Source: Flavobacterium bernardetii (lineage in GTDB: Bacteria; Bacteroidota; Bacteroidia; Flavobacteriales; Flavobacteriaceae). From it: a DNA stretch of 64,000 nt. The translations under genes were made by a program, and so were the position numbers. Below the pieces are notes generated by a model, which saw nothing but the letters and a program-made list of their open reading frames with translations, did no database searches and was not told where the DNA came from. The stretch is from positions 583,631 through 647,630 of the forward strand of contig NZ_JAANOQ010000001.1 in assembly GCF_011305415.1 (NCBI RefSeq), given 5' to 3'. The number at the start of each line of letters is the position of its first letter. The stretch's first letter is position 1. Positions 1 to 8,936 of this stretch are shown here, in pieces.

Positions 1-395
1 ATTGGGCAATCGTAAAAAATGCACCACCAAAAACAGAAGATACTTTAGTTCATTTCTTAAAAAGAAATACGAAAAATAATACTTCAAAAGCGCATTTAAA
101 AGAAGTTCCAGAATCTAAAGAAGCCAAATTATCATATAAAACGATTAAAAAGTTAGATAATTATTATGCTTTAGAAATCGATTTGCATACTGGTCGTCAC
201 CATCAAATTAGAGCGCAACTGACAGCTGTTGGTTGTCCAATTAAAGGCGATTTAAAATATGGTTTTGATAGAAGTAATCCAAACGGAGGAATTCATTTAC
301 ATGCCAGAAAACTAGTTTTAACGCATCCTGTAACTAAAGATCCCTTAGAAATTATTGCGCCAGTTCCAGAAGATGTTTTGTGGAAATTAGTGTAA
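1..395 (+). CDS. RluA-family RNA pseudouridine synthase, 3' end only
   Basis: The reading frame is open from base 3 and has no start in the window, so this is the C-terminal ~130 residues of a gene that begins upstream. It carries the LHTGRHHQIRAQL block near 182-220, the conserved substrate-binding segment of RluA/RluC/RluD-type enzymes, which isomerise uridine to pseudouridine in rRNA or tRNA. The catalytic Asp lies upstream of the window. Which RNA position it modifies cannot be told from this fragment. Confidence 0.88.
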   Translation, partial: WAIVKNAPPKTEDTLVHFLKRNTKNNTSKAHLKEVPESKEAKLSYKTIKKLDNYYALEIDLHTGRHHQIRAQLTAVGCPIKGDLKYGFDRSNPNGGIHLHARKLVLTHPVTKDPLEIIAPVPEDVLWKLV

Positions 396-421
396 ATTTA
401 GTGATAAAGCCCAACGTCTAA

Positions 422-483
422 AAGTCTAAAGTGAAAATCTAAAATAAGACTTTAAAAACTTTTTGACATTTGACTTTAGACTT
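422..483. repeat. 11-bp inverted repeat upstream of tpx
   Basis: AAGTCTAAAGT at 422-432 is exactly inverted as ACTTTAGACTT at 473-483, separated by 40 bases. There is no U-tract after the right arm, so it is not an ordinary terminator of the preceding gene. The right arm overlaps the likely -33 region of the tpx promoter. Similar GTCTAAAG runs recur in flavobacterial intergenic DNA (recollection). Confidence 0.5.
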
Positions 484-503
484 ACATATTTTTTGTATTT
501 TTG
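470..503 (+). promoter_or_regulatory. Bacteroidota-type promoter of tpx
   Basis: TTG at 470-472 and TATTTTTG at 496-503 match the Bacteroidota primary sigma consensus TTG / TAnnTTTG, with a 23-base spacer. The tpx ATG lies 20 bases downstream. Confidence 0.5.
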
Positions 504-522
504 AAACTTAAAATTTAAAACC

Positions 523-1020
523 ATGTCAACAGTAACTTTAGGAGGAAATCCTGTACATACAAACGCTACTTTACCAACAGTTGGTTCAGCAGCTCCACAA
601 TTTCAATTAGTAGGAAACGATTTATCAGATGTTTCTTTACAAGACTTTAAAGGACAACGTGTTATCTTAAATATTTTTCCAAGTATTGATACCGCAACTT
701 GTGCTACTTCAGTAAGAACTTTCAATAAAATGGCTAATGAATTAGAAAACACTAAAGTTTTGTGTATTTCAAGAGATTTACCATTCGCGCAAAAACGTTT
801 TTGTGGTTCTGAAGGATTAGAAAATGTAGTAAACTTATCAGATTTCAGAGATGGAAGTTTTGGAGACGATTACGGTTTAACTTTAACAGATTCTGCCTTA
901 AAAGGATTACATGCAAGAGCAATTGTTGTTGTTGATGAAAATGGAGTAGTGTCTCATACAGAATTAGTAAGCGAAATTGCTAATGAACCAAATTACGAAG
1001 CGGCTTTAAAAGCACTATAA
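523..1020 (+). CDS. tpx: thiol peroxidase (atypical 2-Cys peroxiredoxin)
   Basis: The 165-residue protein has the length and motifs of Tpx. It reduces hydrogen peroxide and organic peroxides in the cytoplasm or periplasm using thioredoxin. The peroxidatic Cys is residue 60 in the SIDTATC motif and the resolving Cys is residue 94 in RFCG, the usual ~34-residue separation. A third Cys is at 81. No signal peptide is seen. The next gene, a diacylglycerol kinase, starts 4 bases after the stop, so the two are probably co-transcribed. Confidence 0.95.
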   Translation: MSTVTLGGNPVHTNATLPTVGSAAPQFQLVGNDLSDVSLQDFKGQRVILNIFPSIDTATCATSVRTFNKMANELENTKVLCISRDLPFAQKRFCGSEGLENVVNLSDFRDGSFGDDYGLTLTDSALKGLHARAIVVVDENGVVSHTELVSEIANEPNYEAALKAL

Positions 1021-1024
1021 TTTT

Positions 1025-1399
1025 ATGATTCAAGACAAAAGATTTGTTTCTGGAAGAATCAAAAGTGTTGGTTTTGCTGTAAAAGGTGCTTATAAATTGG
1101 TTACTTCAGAACATAGCGTAATGGTTCAATTTTCCATTATGATATTAATGATTTTTGCTGGTTTTTATTTCGATATTTCTCGAGAAGAATGGATGTTACA
1201 AATTTTAGCATTTGGTTTAGTTTTGGGTATTGAAGGTTTGAACACCGCAGTAGAAAAAATTGCCGATTTTATTCATCCAGAATTTCATAACAGAATAGGT
1301 TTTATTAAAGATATTGCTGCTGGTGCTGTTTTGTTTGCCGCTTTTAGTGCAATTGCCGTTGGCGCATTAATTTATGTCCCAAAAATATTCAATTTATAA
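1025..1399 (+). CDS. dgkA: diacylglycerol/undecaprenol kinase family membrane protein
   Basis: The 124-residue membrane protein has three predicted transmembrane helices (about 35-52, 58-75 and 98-117). It carries the DgkA signature EGLNTAVEKIADF followed by KDIAAGAV, which hold the catalytic Glu and the metal/ATP-binding residues. The family phosphorylates diacylglycerol or undecaprenol at the inner membrane, recycling lipids during envelope synthesis. Which lipid is used here is not visible. It sits 4 bases after tpx and 6 bases before ftsK. Confidence 0.92.
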   Translation: MIQDKRFVSGRIKSVGFAVKGAYKLVTSEHSVMVQFSIMILMIFAGFYFDISREEWMLQILAFGLVLGIEGLNTAVEKIADFIHPEFHNRIGFIKDIAAGAVLFAAFSAIAVGALIYVPKIFNL

Positions 1400-1405
1400 A
1401 ATTTA

Positions 1406-3892
1406 ATGGCTAAAAAAGAAGTTTCAAATACATCCGAAAATAAATTAAGTAATTCAATTTTCAAAACATCACGTGGACAAAAATTCATTGTTGGTGTTTT
1501 GTTCGTTTTACTTGCTGTAATTTTATTATTGTCCTTTATATCTTATTATATATCAGGAAATAATGATCAAAGTCAAATTACCGAATTGAGCAACAGAAAT
1601 GTTGTAGTTGAAAATTGGTTGGGTAAAATTGGCGCTTGGCTGTCAGATGCTTTTTTACATAAAGGATTTGGAGTAGCTTCTTTTCTATTTGTAAAAATCT
1701 TCTTTTTAATTGGTGCCTATTTAATTGTTGATTTGCCTCTAAAAAAACTTAGAAAATCTACTTTTTGGGATTTATATTTAGTTGTTACTATTTCAATATT
1801 ATTCGGATTGTTATGGGATTTTATTCCACATTTATCAGGAATTATTGGTTTTGAAATTAACGATTTAATTCAAGATTATTCAGGAAAAATTGGTTCGATA
1901 TTATTGTTAGTTTTTGCAACAATTGTATTTCTTATTTTTAAAATAAAAGTTTCTCCAGATAAAGTAAAAGATTATTTAGAATCGAAAGCAACTCCTGTTG
2001 AACTAAATTCTGAAGTTGAAAGTACAGATGAAGTTGTCGCTCCAATTCTTACAGATATTGATGATGTTAATGAACCTGTAGTTCCAATTTCAACCATAAA
2101 AAAACCAGTTATTACAGAAGAAGAAGATGACGAATGGACGAACATGCAAGTGATTAATCGTTCAGAACCGACTTCTACATTTGAAGTTGATAAATCTTCT
2201 TTAAAACCAACCATTCAAAATTCATCTGAAATTTATTTAGAATCTCAACCAAAGCCAGTTGTGGAAGAAATTACTCCTAAACAACCAGAGCTTATTCAAA
2301 CGGAAGATGCTTCTTTCGTAATTGAAAAACCTGAAGAAGAAGATGTTGTAGAGGAAAGTTTAGCTCAAAGATTGGTTGAAGATTTTGGTTTATTTGATCC
2401 AACTTTAGAACTTTCGAATTTTAAAATGCCTTCAATTGAATTGTTGAAAGATTATACAGGCGTTGGAATTACTATCAATCAAGCCGAATTAGAAGAAAAT
2501 AAAAACAAAATTGTAGATACTTTAAAAAACTACAAAATTGAAATCGCACAAATTAAAGCAACTGTTGGTCCTACCGTAACTTTATACGAAATTGTACCAG
2601 AAGCCGGAATTAGAATTTCTAAAATTAAAAGTTTAGAAGACGATATTGCGTTGTCATTATCGGCTTTAGGAATTCGTATTATTGCACCAATTCCAGGAAA
2701 AGGAACAATTGGTATTGAAGTTCCAAACGCGAATCCGTCAATGGTTTCTATGAAAAGTGCGATTGCTTCGCCAAAATTCCAACAAGCAGAAATGGAATTG
2801 CCAATTGCTTTAGGAAAAACTATTTCTAACGAAACGTTGGTTGTCGATTTAGCGAAAATGCCTCACTTATTGATGGCAGGAGCAACGGGACAAGGAAAAT
2901 CTGTTGGATTAAATGCGGTTTTAACTTCGTTATTATACAAAAAACATCCAGCGGAAGTCAAATTCGTTTTGGTCGATCCGAAAAAAGTAGAGTTAACACT
3001 TTTCAATAAAATTGAACGTCATTATTTAGCGAAACTTCCAGATACGGAAGAAGCCATTATTACGGATAATGCGAAAGTAATTAATACCTTAAATTCTTTA
3101 TGTTTAGAAATGGATAATCGTTATTCTTTATTAAAAGATGCGATGGTTCGTAACATTAAAGAATACAATGATAAATTTAAACAAAGAAAATTAAATCCAG
3201 AAAACGGTCACCGCTTTTTACCTTATATTGTATTAGTAGTCGATGAGTTTGCCGATTTAATTATGACAGCAGGAAAAGAAGTGGAAATGCCAATTGCACG
3301 TTTAGCTCAACTTGCTCGTGCTATCGGAATTCACTTGATTATTGCTACACAACGTCCGTCTGTAAACGTAATTACAGGTATGATTAAAGCGAATTTCCCA
3401 GCGAGAATTGCATTTAGAGTAACATCTAAAATTGATTCAAGAACGATTTTAGATTCTGGTGGTGCCGATCAATTAATTGGTCGTGGAGATTTACTGTTTT
3501 CAAACGGTAATGATTTAATTCGTGTTCAGTGTGCTTTTGTAGATACGCCAGAAGTAGAAAGAATTTGTGATTTCATTGGTTCTCAGAAGGCTTATGCGAA
3601 TGCTTACTTACTTCCAGATTATGTGGGTGAAGAAAGTGGCATAAAACTTGATATGGATATATCTGAAAGAGATTCTTTATTTAGAGATGCAGCAGAAGTT
3701 GTGGTTTCAGCACAACAAGGTTCGGCATCTTTAATTCAAAGAAAATTAAAATTAGGATATAATAGAGCAGGAAGAATTATTGATCAGTTAGAAGCTGCTG
3801 GAATTGTTGGACCTTTTGAAGGAAGTAAAGCCAGACAAGTACTAATCACAGATTTGAATTCTCTTGAAACATTTTTTAATAACGAAAAATAG
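1406..3892 (+). CDS. ftsK: DNA translocase FtsK
   Basis: The 828-residue protein has four N-terminal transmembrane helices (about 25-47, 88-110, 120-142, 163-183) and an acidic, low-complexity linker (about 190-310). The RecA-like motor has Walker A GATGQGKS near 492-499 and Walker B VLVVDEFADL near 612. The C-terminal winged-helix gamma domain (about 755-815, IQRKLKLGYNRAGRIIDQLE) recognises oriented DNA motifs. FtsK pumps DNA at the septum and activates dimer resolution. The linker is short compared with E. coli FtsK. It leads an operon with lolA-like and the LptF/G permease. Confidence 0.97.
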   Translation: MAKKEVSNTSENKLSNSIFKTSRGQKFIVGVLFVLLAVILLLSFISYYISGNNDQSQITELSNRNVVVENWLGKIGAWLSDAFLHKGFGVASFLFVKIFFLIGAYLIVDLPLKKLRKSTFWDLYLVVTISILFGLLWDFIPHLSGIIGFEINDLIQDYSGKIGSILLLVFATIVFLIFKIKVSPDKVKDYLESKATPVELNSEVESTDEVVAPILTDIDDVNEPVVPISTIKKPVITEEEDDEWTNMQVINRSEPTSTFEVDKSSLKPTIQNSSEIYLESQPKPVVEEITPKQPELIQTEDASFVIEKPEEEDVVEESLAQRLVEDFGLFDPTLELSNFKMPSIELLKDYTGVGITINQAELEENKNKIVDTLKNYKIEIAQIKATVGPTVTLYEIVPEAGIRISKIKSLEDDIALSLSALGIRIIAPIPGKGTIGIEVPNANPSMVSMKSAIASPKFQQAEMELPIALGKTISNETLVVDLAKMPHLLMAGATGQGKSVGLNAVLTSLLYKKHPAEVKFVLVDPKKVELTLFNKIERHYLAKLPDTEEAIITDNAKVINTLNSLCLEMDNRYSLLKDAMVRNIKEYNDKFKQRKLNPENGHRFLPYIVLVVDEFADLIMTAGKEVEMPIARLAQLARAIGIHLIIATQRPSVNVITGMIKANFPARIAFRVTSKIDSRTILDSGGADQLIGRGDLLFSNGNDLIRVQCAFVDTPEVERICDFIGSQKAYANAYLLPDYVGEESGIKLDMDISERDSLFRDAAEVVVSAQQGSASLIQRKLKLGYNRAGRIIDQLEAAGIVGPFEGSKARQVLITDLNSLETFFNNEK

Positions 3893-3904
3893 ATAATTTA
3901 TTTT

Positions 3905-4567
3905 ATGAAAAATATATTTACAATAACAGCAGTTGCCTTTTTTTTAGTTGCATTTAACACGGTTGAAGTTAACCCGGTTAAAGGAAAAAATGAAGCTAAA
4001 AATTTATTAGATAAAGTAGTAGCGAAAGCAAAGTCATACAAAAATATGGATATTGATTTCAAATATGCCATTAATAATGCTAAAGAAAACATCAATCAAG
4101 AAAGTAAAGGAACTGTGCTTTTACAGGGAAATAAATACCATTTAAGTTTCATGGGAATTACTAAAATTTTCGATGGTAAAAAAATATATACAATTGTTCC
4201 AGAAGATGAAGAAGTGACAATTTCTAATCACGATGAAAGCGATGTAAATGCCATGTCACCAAATAAAATATTTACATTCTTTAAGAAAGGGTTTAAATAT
4301 TCTATGGATATTAAACAACCAATTGCTGGTAAAACAATACAATACGTAAAACTTACACCATCAAGTGTGGTTGATAAAAGAAAAGAAATCTTAATAGGTA
4401 TTGATACAAAAACCAATCATATTTACAATTTGATTGAAGTTGGTAAAAACGGAACGAAAACAACTTTAACAGTATCTTCGTTTAAATTTAACCAAGTTTT
4501 AGCAAAGAATCAGTTTACCTTTGTGAAAGCAAAATATCCAAATTATTACATCAATAAAGCGGACTAA
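3905..4567 (+). CDS. LolA-like outer-membrane lipoprotein carrier
   Basis: The 220-residue protein has an N-terminal signal-like hydrophobic segment (residues 1-20). The rest fits the LolA/LolB-like half-barrel fold: KNMDIDFKYAI near the start, GTVLLQGNKYHLSFMG, then IFDGKKIYTIVPEDEEV. LolA ferries lipoproteins across the periplasm. It begins 12 bases after ftsK, an association usual in Bacteroidota. Assignment rests on pattern and neighbourhood, since LolA sequences diverge strongly. Confidence 0.85.
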   Translation: MKNIFTITAVAFFLVAFNTVEVNPVKGKNEAKNLLDKVVAKAKSYKNMDIDFKYAINNAKENINQESKGTVLLQGNKYHLSFMGITKIFDGKKIYTIVPEDEEVTISNHDESDVNAMSPNKIFTFFKKGFKYSMDIKQPIAGKTIQYVKLTPSSVVDKRKEILIGIDTKTNHIYNLIEVGKNGTKTTLTVSSFKFNQVLAKNQFTFVKAKYPNYYINKAD

Positions 4568-4621
4568 TTTTAAATCAAATTTTAAATAGCAGCATGTTGC
4601 TATAAATATAGTATTTAAGAT

Positions 4622-4654
4622 AAATGGAATTGTAAATAATATGCAATTCCATTT
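4622..4654 (+). other. 11-bp perfect hairpin between lolA-like and the LptF/G gene
   Basis: AAATGGAATTG at 4622-4632 is exactly inverted at 4644-4654 around an 11-base loop. No long U-run follows, so it is not a canonical terminator. It may attenuate or stabilise the transcript that continues into the permease gene starting at 4683. Confidence 0.4.
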
Positions 4655-4682
4655 ATGCTTACTAAAAATAAATTTTTCATAA

Positions 4683-6170
4683 ATGAAAATTATAGATAAA
4701 TATTTATTAAAATCTTTCCTGATTACATTTACTACGGTATTTGTAATCCTTTTTTTTATATTCGTTTTGCAAAGTATTTGGCTTTTTATAGCCGAATTAG
4801 CTGGTAAAGATTTAGATTTTGTTACTATTTTTAAATTTATTTTTTACTATTCACCAATAATGGTTCCGTTGGTTTTACCATTATCAATCTTGTTAGCATC
4901 CATTATGACATTCGGTAGTTTTGCAGAAAACTATGAGTTTGCTGCAATGAAATCTGGTGGTATTTCTTTAAGAAGAGCAATGAAATTCCTAATTATTTGT
5001 ACAGTAGTATTTAGTGCTGTAGCCTTTTTATTTGCCAATAATATCATTCCAGAAGCTCAATATCGATTTGTAAATTTAAGAAAAAACATTCTTCAGACCA
5101 AACCAGCAATGGCAATTGGTGAAGGACAATTCAACAAAATTGGACTTACAACAACCATAAAAGTAGATAAAAAATCTGGTGAAAATGGAGAGTTTTTAGA
5201 GGGCATTACAATGCATATGAAAAAAGGGGAGTTTGGACCAATCTCAACCGTAATTAAAGCTAAAAATGGCGTTTTAAAAAGTGATGAAACTACCAATTTA
5301 TTGCAACTGGATTTGTTAGATGGAAATTATTACGAAGACATTCAGTCACAAAAAATGGAAGAACGCGAAAAATTACCATTTGCAAAAAGTAGTTTTAAAA
5401 AATATACTATAAATATCGATTTAGCCAAACTTAACGGAACTACTGATGAAGGTGGTGAAATTATAAACGCTTATAATATGTTAAATATGAGCGAGTTGAA
5501 ATACACGATAGATTCACTTCAATTAAATTATAATAAAGATGTTGTTTCATATAGTGAAAATATTGATAAAACTTCTCAAAGTTTAACAGATGCTTTACAA
5601 GTTCCTATGGTAAGTAATTCTGTTACTCAAATAAATGAAAAACCTTCTAACGATTTATTGAAAATTATCCCACAAGAGAAAAAAGCTACAATTTTTGAAG
5701 TAGCAAAAAGTAATATTTCAAATACTATTTTTTCACTTGATGGATATACTACAGATTTAGAAATGAAAAAAAATTATATTAACGATTATTGGATTGGTTA
5801 TTACGATAAAATCTTAGTCGCTTATTCTTGTTTATTGATGTTTTTTATTGGTGCACCTTTAGGAGCCATTATTAGAAAAGGTGGATTAGGTTTACCAATT
5901 GTTTTTGCCGTTTTAATTTTTATTGTATTTAACTTCGCTAATACTTTTGGAAAAAAATTAGCAGGTCAAGATGCACTTCATCCTTTTATAGGAGTAGCGG
6001 CAGGAGCTTTAATACTAACTCCATTTGCTATTTTATTTACTTACAGAGCTACAAATGATATGGGATTAACAATCGATTTAGATTGGTTAATTAATCCGAT
6101 AAAAAATATATTTATTAAACTTACAAACAACAAACAACAAAGTTCTAACACACAAAATAATGAGCAATAA
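4683..6170 (+). CDS. LptF/LptG family LPS-export permease (YjgP/YjgQ)
   Basis: The 495-residue protein starts MKIIDKYLLKSFLITF, the typical N-terminus of LptF/G permeases. Three transmembrane helices lie in the first ~125 residues, a large periplasmic domain (~130-370) follows, and three more helices lie at the C-terminus (~380-455). The family couples the LptB ATPase to lipopolysaccharide extraction from the inner membrane. Its last 11 bases overlap the ribB start. The extra periplasmic length suggests a Bacteroidota-specific insertion (inference). Confidence 0.93.
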   Translation: MKIIDKYLLKSFLITFTTVFVILFFIFVLQSIWLFIAELAGKDLDFVTIFKFIFYYSPIMVPLVLPLSILLASIMTFGSFAENYEFAAMKSGGISLRRAMKFLIICTVVFSAVAFLFANNIIPEAQYRFVNLRKNILQTKPAMAIGEGQFNKIGLTTTIKVDKKSGENGEFLEGITMHMKKGEFGPISTVIKAKNGVLKSDETTNLLQLDLLDGNYYEDIQSQKMEEREKLPFAKSSFKKYTINIDLAKLNGTTDEGGEIINAYNMLNMSELKYTIDSLQLNYNKDVVSYSENIDKTSQSLTDALQVPMVSNSVTQINEKPSNDLLKIIPQEKKATIFEVAKSNISNTIFSLDGYTTDLEMKKNYINDYWIGYYDKILVAYSCLLMFFIGAPLGAIIRKGGLGLPIVFAVLIFIVFNFANTFGKKLAGQDALHPFIGVAAGALILTPFAILFTYRATNDMGLTIDLDWLINPIKNIFIKLTNNKQQSSNTQNNEQ

Positions 6171-7290
6171 AATACAACTTAACACTATTGAAGAAGCAAT
6201 CGAAGACATTCGTCAAGGCAAAATGATAATTGTAGTGGATGATGAAGACAGAGAAAATGAAGGTGATTTTTTAGCAGCTGCAGATAAAGTAACACCAGAA
6301 ATGATCAACTTTATGGCAACGCACGGTAAAGGATTAATTTGTGTGCCATTAACAGAATCAAGATGTAAAGAATTAGAATTACACTCCATGGTTACCAATA
6401 ATACAGATAATATGGAAACTGCTTTTACGGTTTCTGTAGATTTAAAAGGGAATGGCGTAACTACCGGAATTTCTGCTGCCGACAGATCAAAAACTATTGA
6501 AGCTTTAGTTGATCCAGAAACGAAACCCTATGAATTAGGTCGTCCTGGACATATTTTTCCTTTAATTGCACGTCAAGGTGGTGTTTTAAGAAGAACAGGG
6601 CATACAGAAGCTGCGATTGATTTTGCACGTTTAGCAGGATTCTCTTCTGCTGGTGTAATTTGTGAAATCATGAATGATGATGGAACAATGGCACGTTTAC
6701 CTGAATTAGTGGATGTGGCTAAGAAATTCGATTTGAAATTAGTTTCAATTGAAGATTTAGTGGCTTACAGAATGCAACACGATAGTTTAATTAAGAAAAA
6801 AGAAGATTTCGAGATTAAAACGCGTTTTGGAAACTACAGATTAAGAGCGTATTTACAAGTTACGAATAAACAAGTTCATATTGCCTTAACTAAAGGAAGT
6901 TGGAGTACAGGAGAGGAAGTTGTTACGAGAATTAATTCTACTCAAGTTACGAATGACATTTTAGGAAGTTTAACGGATACTTTGCACAAGAAAATGGAAG
7001 ATATTTTCAAGGAATTTGAATCTCATGATAAGTGTGCTATTTTGTTTATCAATCAAGAATTACAATCAGTAGAGTTATTAGATCGTTTAGCTGAATTAAA
7101 AAGAATGCAAGAGTCAGGTGATTTTACGGCACCTAAAATTAAAATAGACACCAAAGATTTTGGTATTGGAGCTCAAATTTTACACGATATTGATATTACT
7201 AAAATCAAATTATTAACCAATTCATGGCAAAACAAACGTGTTGGTATGATTGGATATGGCTTAGAAATCACAGAATATTTAAATTATTAA
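6160..7290 (+). CDS. ribB: 3,4-dihydroxy-2-butanone-4-phosphate synthase with degenerate GTP cyclohydrolase II half
   Basis: The N-terminal ~205 residues are a complete RibB domain, with the acidic DDEDRENEGD motif at 27-36, THGKGLICVPL and GRPGHIFPL. It makes the four-carbon precursor of riboflavin from ribulose 5-phosphate. The C-terminal half (~210-375) keeps the GTP cyclohydrolase II outline, including DFGIGAQILHDI and IKLLTN. However, the zinc Cys triad expected in the SLRCDC-type segment is SLTDTL, and RQEGRGIG is replaced by NQELQSVE. The second half is therefore probably not a GTP cyclohydrolase, and riboflavin synthesis would need a separate RibA. Confidence 0.93.
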   Translation: MSNKIQLNTIEEAIEDIRQGKMIIVVDDEDRENEGDFLAAADKVTPEMINFMATHGKGLICVPLTESRCKELELHSMVTNNTDNMETAFTVSVDLKGNGVTTGISAADRSKTIEALVDPETKPYELGRPGHIFPLIARQGGVLRRTGHTEAAIDFARLAGFSSAGVICEIMNDDGTMARLPELVDVAKKFDLKLVSIEDLVAYRMQHDSLIKKKEDFEIKTRFGNYRLRAYLQVTNKQVHIALTKGSWSTGEEVVTRINSTQVTNDILGSLTDTLHKKMEDIFKEFESHDKCAILFINQELQSVELLDRLAELKRMQESGDFTAPKIKIDTKDFGIGAQILHDIDITKIKLLTNSWQNKRVGMIGYGLEITEYLNY

Positions 7291-7359
7291 AAAAAAAGTT
7301 TTTAAAATAAATATTGACAATCAGATATTTAAAAAAAACTTACAAAAAAAGTGCTGCTT

Positions 7360-7393
7360 TTGTTTTTTTAATTGAAAAAAGCTTTTATATTTG
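7360..7393 (+). promoter_or_regulatory. promoter of tRNA-Ser
   Basis: TATATTTG at 7386-7393 fits the -7 consensus TAnnTTTG exactly, and TTG at 7360-7362 lies 23 bases upstream. The tRNA begins 33 bases downstream. Confidence 0.6.
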
Positions 7394-7426
7394 CACTCGC
7401 AATACGGAAGTAGTGCGAGTCATACT

Positions 7427-7514
7427 GGAGAAATGGCAGAGCGGTCGAATGCGGCAGTCTTGAAAACTGTTGACTGTAACAGGTCCGGGGGTTCGAATCC
7501 CTCTTTCTCCGCCA
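7427..7514 (+). tRNA. tRNA-Ser (anticodon TGA)
   Basis: The 88-base gene folds as a class II tRNA. Acceptor GGAGAAA at 7427-7433 pairs with TTTCTCC at 7504-7510. The anticodon loop CTTGAAA gives TGA. A long variable arm is followed by the T-arm GGGGGTTCGAATCCCTC. Discriminator G and encoded CCA end at 7514. The accessory island starts just downstream, but no copy of the tRNA 3' end was seen at the far side of the island. Confidence 0.95.
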
Positions 7515-7518
7515 GTTG

Positions 7519-7550
7519 AAACCGATTCAGAAATGAATCGGTTTTTTTTA
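7519..7550 (+). terminator. rho-independent terminator after tRNA-Ser
   Basis: The 11-bp stem at 7519-7529/7534-7544 (AAACCGATTCA with its complement) has a 4-base loop and runs into a T-tract. Confidence 0.85.
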
Positions 7551-7672
7551 TGGGTTATATTTTAGATGTGAAAATTTTGTTGGTTGTTTTCTAGCACTTT
7601 TTTTGATAGCTTTTTCTTCCTACTATGTATGCTTTATCTACTTAGTTAGTGCGGGCAAGTTAGTGTTCTGCT

Positions 7673-7861
7673 TTACTTTATGTAACCTATAATTTCTTCT
7701 TCTTTTAGACCTAAATATTCGCAAAGTTCTTTAACGGTCACCATTTGGTGTTTTTCTTTTCCAAAATATGCTTTAATGTCGTTAATAATGTTTCGTGCTT
7801 GTCTTTCGCTTTTACCTGTAATAAACATCACGTCGGTTGTGTTGATGCAGATTCTCTTCAT
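7673..7861 (-). CDS. small HTH-like protein of unknown function
   Basis: This 62-residue protein has KSERQARNIINDIKAYFG followed by VTVKELCEYLGLKEEEI, which looks like two short helical DNA-binding segments, the second like a MerR or excisionase-type helix. It is divergent from the 8102 gene and is the first gene of the island after tRNA-Ser. I believe similar small proteins are common in flavobacterial accessory regions. A role in regulation or excision is only a guess. Confidence 0.65.
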   Translation of the reverse strand: MKRICINTTDVMFITGKSERQARNIINDIKAYFGKEKHQMVTVKELCEYLGLKEEEIIGYIK

Positions 7862-8063
7862 TTGTATGGCTTAAAATTACAACTGTTACTACTTTGTTTG
7901 GTTTTGTAACTTCGTTTCGTATCAATTTGGTTTTCGTTTTATTCTTACTATGAACTTTACTAAAGTACGCTTTTTTTTGTTTGATATTAAGTGCCAATTC
8001 GGAAATTTTAAACCTTTTCGTTTGCAATCGGAAGTATTGGTTTTACTGGGTTTTATAGGCTGC

Positions 8064-8071
8064 TATCTTTG
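8064..8071 (+). promoter_or_regulatory. -7 element for the 8102 gene
   Basis: TATCTTTG matches TAnnTTTG exactly, 30 bases upstream of the ATG at 8102. A TTG occurs at 8037-8039, spacing 24, slightly long. Confidence 0.4.
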
Positions 8072-8101
8072 TGTATGTTTAATTTTAAAACAACTTAAAA
8101 A

Positions 8102-8851
8102 ATGGCAAGAAACACTAGTTTGTTTAAGATTGAAGGTACATTAGATAATGTGACTTTCTACAAGAGTGCTGACGGGTACTTTGTACGCACCAAAGGTGGT
8201 GTAAGTAAAAAGAGAATTATGAATGATCCAGCGTTTGTAAGAACAAGGGAAAACGGCAGAGAGTTTGGCAGAAGTGCTAGTTCTGGAAAGTTGTTGCGAG
8301 ATGCTGTGGGGAGTTTTGTGTTTAAAGCGAAAGACAGTAAGTTGTCGAGTCGCTTGATGAAAGTTATGTTTGATATTAAGAATCAGGATTCGGTATCGGT
8401 GCGGGGAGAACGTAATGTGGTGAATGGTTTGACTACTGCCACCGGTAAAGCGTATTTAAAGGGTTTCGATTTTAATATTCGAGCCACCCTTCGAAGTGTG
8501 TTTTTTAATCCGTTTGTAGTTGACGCTGTAACTGGAATTATAACTCTTACGGATTTGAAACCTACAGAAGAAATACGTTATTTAGAAGGTGCTACCCATT
8601 TTAGTTTGCAAAGTGGCTTTGTGAATTTGGATTTTGCAACAGGCACTTCAGATATTACTTATAGCGCTGTAACAAATCTTCCAATAAATGGTTCTGTTTC
8701 CACAATTACTTTAACTCCAAGTGGTGTGCCTTCCGGAACAGGTATTGTGTTTATGGTTTTGCTTCTTGAATTTTTTCAGGAGGTGAATGGCGAACAGTAT
8801 TCTTTGAATAATGGAGCCTTTAATGTACTAAATATAATAGAGGTGCAATAG
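8102..8851 (+). CDS. hypothetical protein of flavobacterial accessory DNA
   Basis: No family was recognised in this 249-residue protein. The N-terminal half is basic and Ser/Gly/Lys-rich (residues 1-100: FKIEGTLDNVTFYKSADGY, then VRTRENGREFG and SSRLMKVMFDIKNQ). The C-terminal half is beta-rich, with TDITY/STITLTPSGVPSG-like repeats that suggest an Ig-like or phage-tail-type fold. No signal peptide or membrane helix is present. G+C looks higher than in neighbours, as in transferred DNA. It is divergent from the small HTH gene. Confidence 0.75.
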   Translation: MARNTSLFKIEGTLDNVTFYKSADGYFVRTKGGVSKKRIMNDPAFVRTRENGREFGRSASSGKLLRDAVGSFVFKAKDSKLSSRLMKVMFDIKNQDSVSVRGERNVVNGLTTATGKAYLKGFDFNIRATLRSVFFNPFVVDAVTGIITLTDLKPTEEIRYLEGATHFSLQSGFVNLDFATGTSDITYSAVTNLPINGSVSTITLTPSGVPSGTGIVFMVLLLEFFQEVNGEQYSLNNGAFNVLNIIEVQ

Positions 8852-8907
8852 CTTGTAATTGATTTGATTTGATGCAACTGTTTTTGTATTCCAAAATGCA
8901 ATGTTTA

Positions 8908-8936
8908 TCTCCCTGCTAAGGTGGGGAGTTTTTATT
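8908..8936 (+). terminator. probable terminator after the 8102 gene
   Basis: A short GC stem CTCCC/GGGAG around 8909-8928 is followed by a T-rich run, 57 bases beyond the stop codon. Confidence 0.45.

Noticed and set aside
1972..2214. Minus-strand ORF inside ftsK
   Set aside because: It is a Ser/Thr-rich antisense shadow of the FtsK linker, without RBS or homology; similar antisense frames elsewhere were rejected for the same reason.
7812..8027. Minus-strand 71-codon frame upstream of the small HTH gene
   Set aside because: Overlaps the HTH gene in another frame, is basic and without any recognisable pattern.
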